Below are positions 63,181-64,000 of a DNA stretch of 64,000 nt, in pieces. How positions within the stretch are numbered: position 1 is the first letter of the stretch; each line of letters opens with the position of its first letter. The notes under the pieces are model-generated. The model saw nothing but the letters and a program-made list of their open reading frames with translations, did no database searches and was not told where the DNA came from. The DNA is from Prorocentrum cordatum (taxonomy: Eukaryota; Sar; Dinophyceae; Prorocentrales; Prorocentraceae), in the NCBI GenBank assembly GCA_963575745.1, contig CAUYUJ010000148.1, forward strand, positions 305,844 to 369,843, read 5' to 3'. The position numbers and the translations under genes are program-made.

Positions 63181-63960
63181 CCTCAGTGGAGCACCCTATG
63201 AGGCCATGGAACATGTGAGGGGCGCGCCAAAGTGGGGGCGTGCACCGCCTGTGGACCCTGCCGCTGAGGCCTTCGGTGCATCTCCCGATAGAACCACGGC
63301 ACGTCTGAGGCGTGTGCCGGCACGGAGGCGAGTACCGCATGCTAGCCCCAACATTGGGACCTTCGGTGGAGCTCCCTATGGGGCCACGGAACGTGTGGCG
63401 CAAATGCTCGCCGGGTACCGCATGTGAACCCTGCCATTGAGGCCTTCGGTGGAGCTTCCCATGGGGCCACGGAACGTGTGAGGGATTTGTGTGTGTGTGC
63501 CCAAAATGGGGGCGTGCACCGCATGCGGTCCCTGTCACTGGTGCCTTCGGTGAAACTCCTTATGGGGCAGCGAAACGTGTGAGGAGCGTGCCGACGTGGG
63601 GGCGTGCACCAACCGCGGACCCTGCCGCTGGGGCCTTCTGCGGAACTCCGTATGGGGCCACAGGACGAGTGAGGAGTGTGCCGAATTGGAGGCGGGTACC
63701 GCATGTGAGCCCTGTCACTGGGGCCTTCTGTGGAGCCTCCTATGGGGCCACGGAACGTACGAAGCGTGTGCCGAAATGGAGGCGGGCACCGCATGCGAGC
63801 CTTGCGACTGGGGCCTTCGGTGGAGCTCGGAAATCATGGGGTCACGAAACGTGTGAGGGGTGTGCCAAATGGAGGCGGGTACCGCATGAGAACCCTGCCA
63901 CTGGGGCCTTGGGTGAAGCTCCCTATGGAACCACGAAGCGTGTGAGAGGTGTGCCGCAAT
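63181..63960 (-). repeat. 90-bp satellite, block 3 (about 8.5 units, reverse)
   Basis: The words ggggccttcggtggagctcc, tatggggccacggaacgtgt and gaggcgggtaccgcatgcga repeat about every 90 bases and are the reverse complement of the block at 3770-4590. A GGA tract follows to the end of the window (63970-64000). Confidence 0.8.
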
Positions 63961-64000
63961 GGACGTGCAGGGGGAGGAGGAGGAGGAGGAGGAGGAGGAG

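Noticed and set aside
1-64000. rRNA, tRNA, bacterial operons or prophage
   Set aside because: No rRNA- or tRNA-like sequence, no Shine-Dalgarno-spaced gene series and no phage genes were recognised on either strand.

Overview
The window looks like nuclear DNA of a dinoflagellate, inferred from content rather than from any marker gene. It is very GC-rich. Genes occur as short scattered exons. Purine-rich and trinucleotide tracts are everywhere. There are decayed LINE and Penelope-like retroelement pieces of the kind I associate with dinoflagellates, and one intron is almost entirely filled by an inverted-repeat element, as described for dinoflagellate 'introners'. No rRNA, tRNA, CRISPR array, bacterial operon or relict spliced leader was seen. 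A Prorocentrum-like genome would fit, but that is a guess. Most long open frames here are by-products of simple repeats and were not annotated as genes.

The best supported gene is a TatD-family (TATDN2-like) metal-dependent hydrolase on the minus strand, with three exons between 16472 and 15476. All four downstream metal ligands are present. A second, partial copy lies at 9099-9228 and carries an Asp-to-Asn change at the last ligand. Weaker multi-exon candidates with good splice signals lie at 37874-38103 (+), 40223-41235 (+), 46066-47024 (-) and 26277-26398 (-). A zinc-finger plus GPP-motif protein lies at 59718-60590 (-).

Retroelements: a 5'-truncated LINE ORF2 (end of the reverse transcriptase, RNase H, C-terminal zinc knuckle) at 54370-56640 (-); a LINE ORF1 and the start of an endonuclease at 43990-45890 (+), split by an inverted-repeat element; and a Penelope-like reverse transcriptase C-terminus at 35436-36017 (+).

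The most striking content is a set of about ten families of small inverted-repeat (MITE-like) elements present in one to seven copies. Family A fills a TatD intron and brackets the second TatD exon. Families B and G have conserved inverted ends enclosing tandem repeats (AGCTT/AGCAT/AAGCTAAAGCT in B, GGA in G), so the ends move or persist while the cargo is a satellite. Families C, D, E, F, H, I and J are further short palindromic elements.

Layout: 1-490 tandem repeat of about 165 bp; 2590-3780 CAT array; 3770-4590 90-bp satellite; 5.3-9.7 kb MITE cluster with the second TatD exon; 10-13.4 kb mostly unique; 14.4-16.5 kb TatD gene with family A and B elements; 17-27 kb MITEs and GGA/TCC tracts; 27-29 kb degenerate and CAT arrays; 30 kb and 63 kb reverse-orientation copies of the 90-bp satellite; 31.4-34.7 kb satellite of about 155 bp; 35-41 kb retroelement piece and candidate exons; 43.6-47 kb LINE and candidate exons; 48.4-53 kb MITEs; 53.8-56.6 kb GTC tract and LINE; 57-59 kb low complexity; 59.7-60.6 kb GPP-motif gene.
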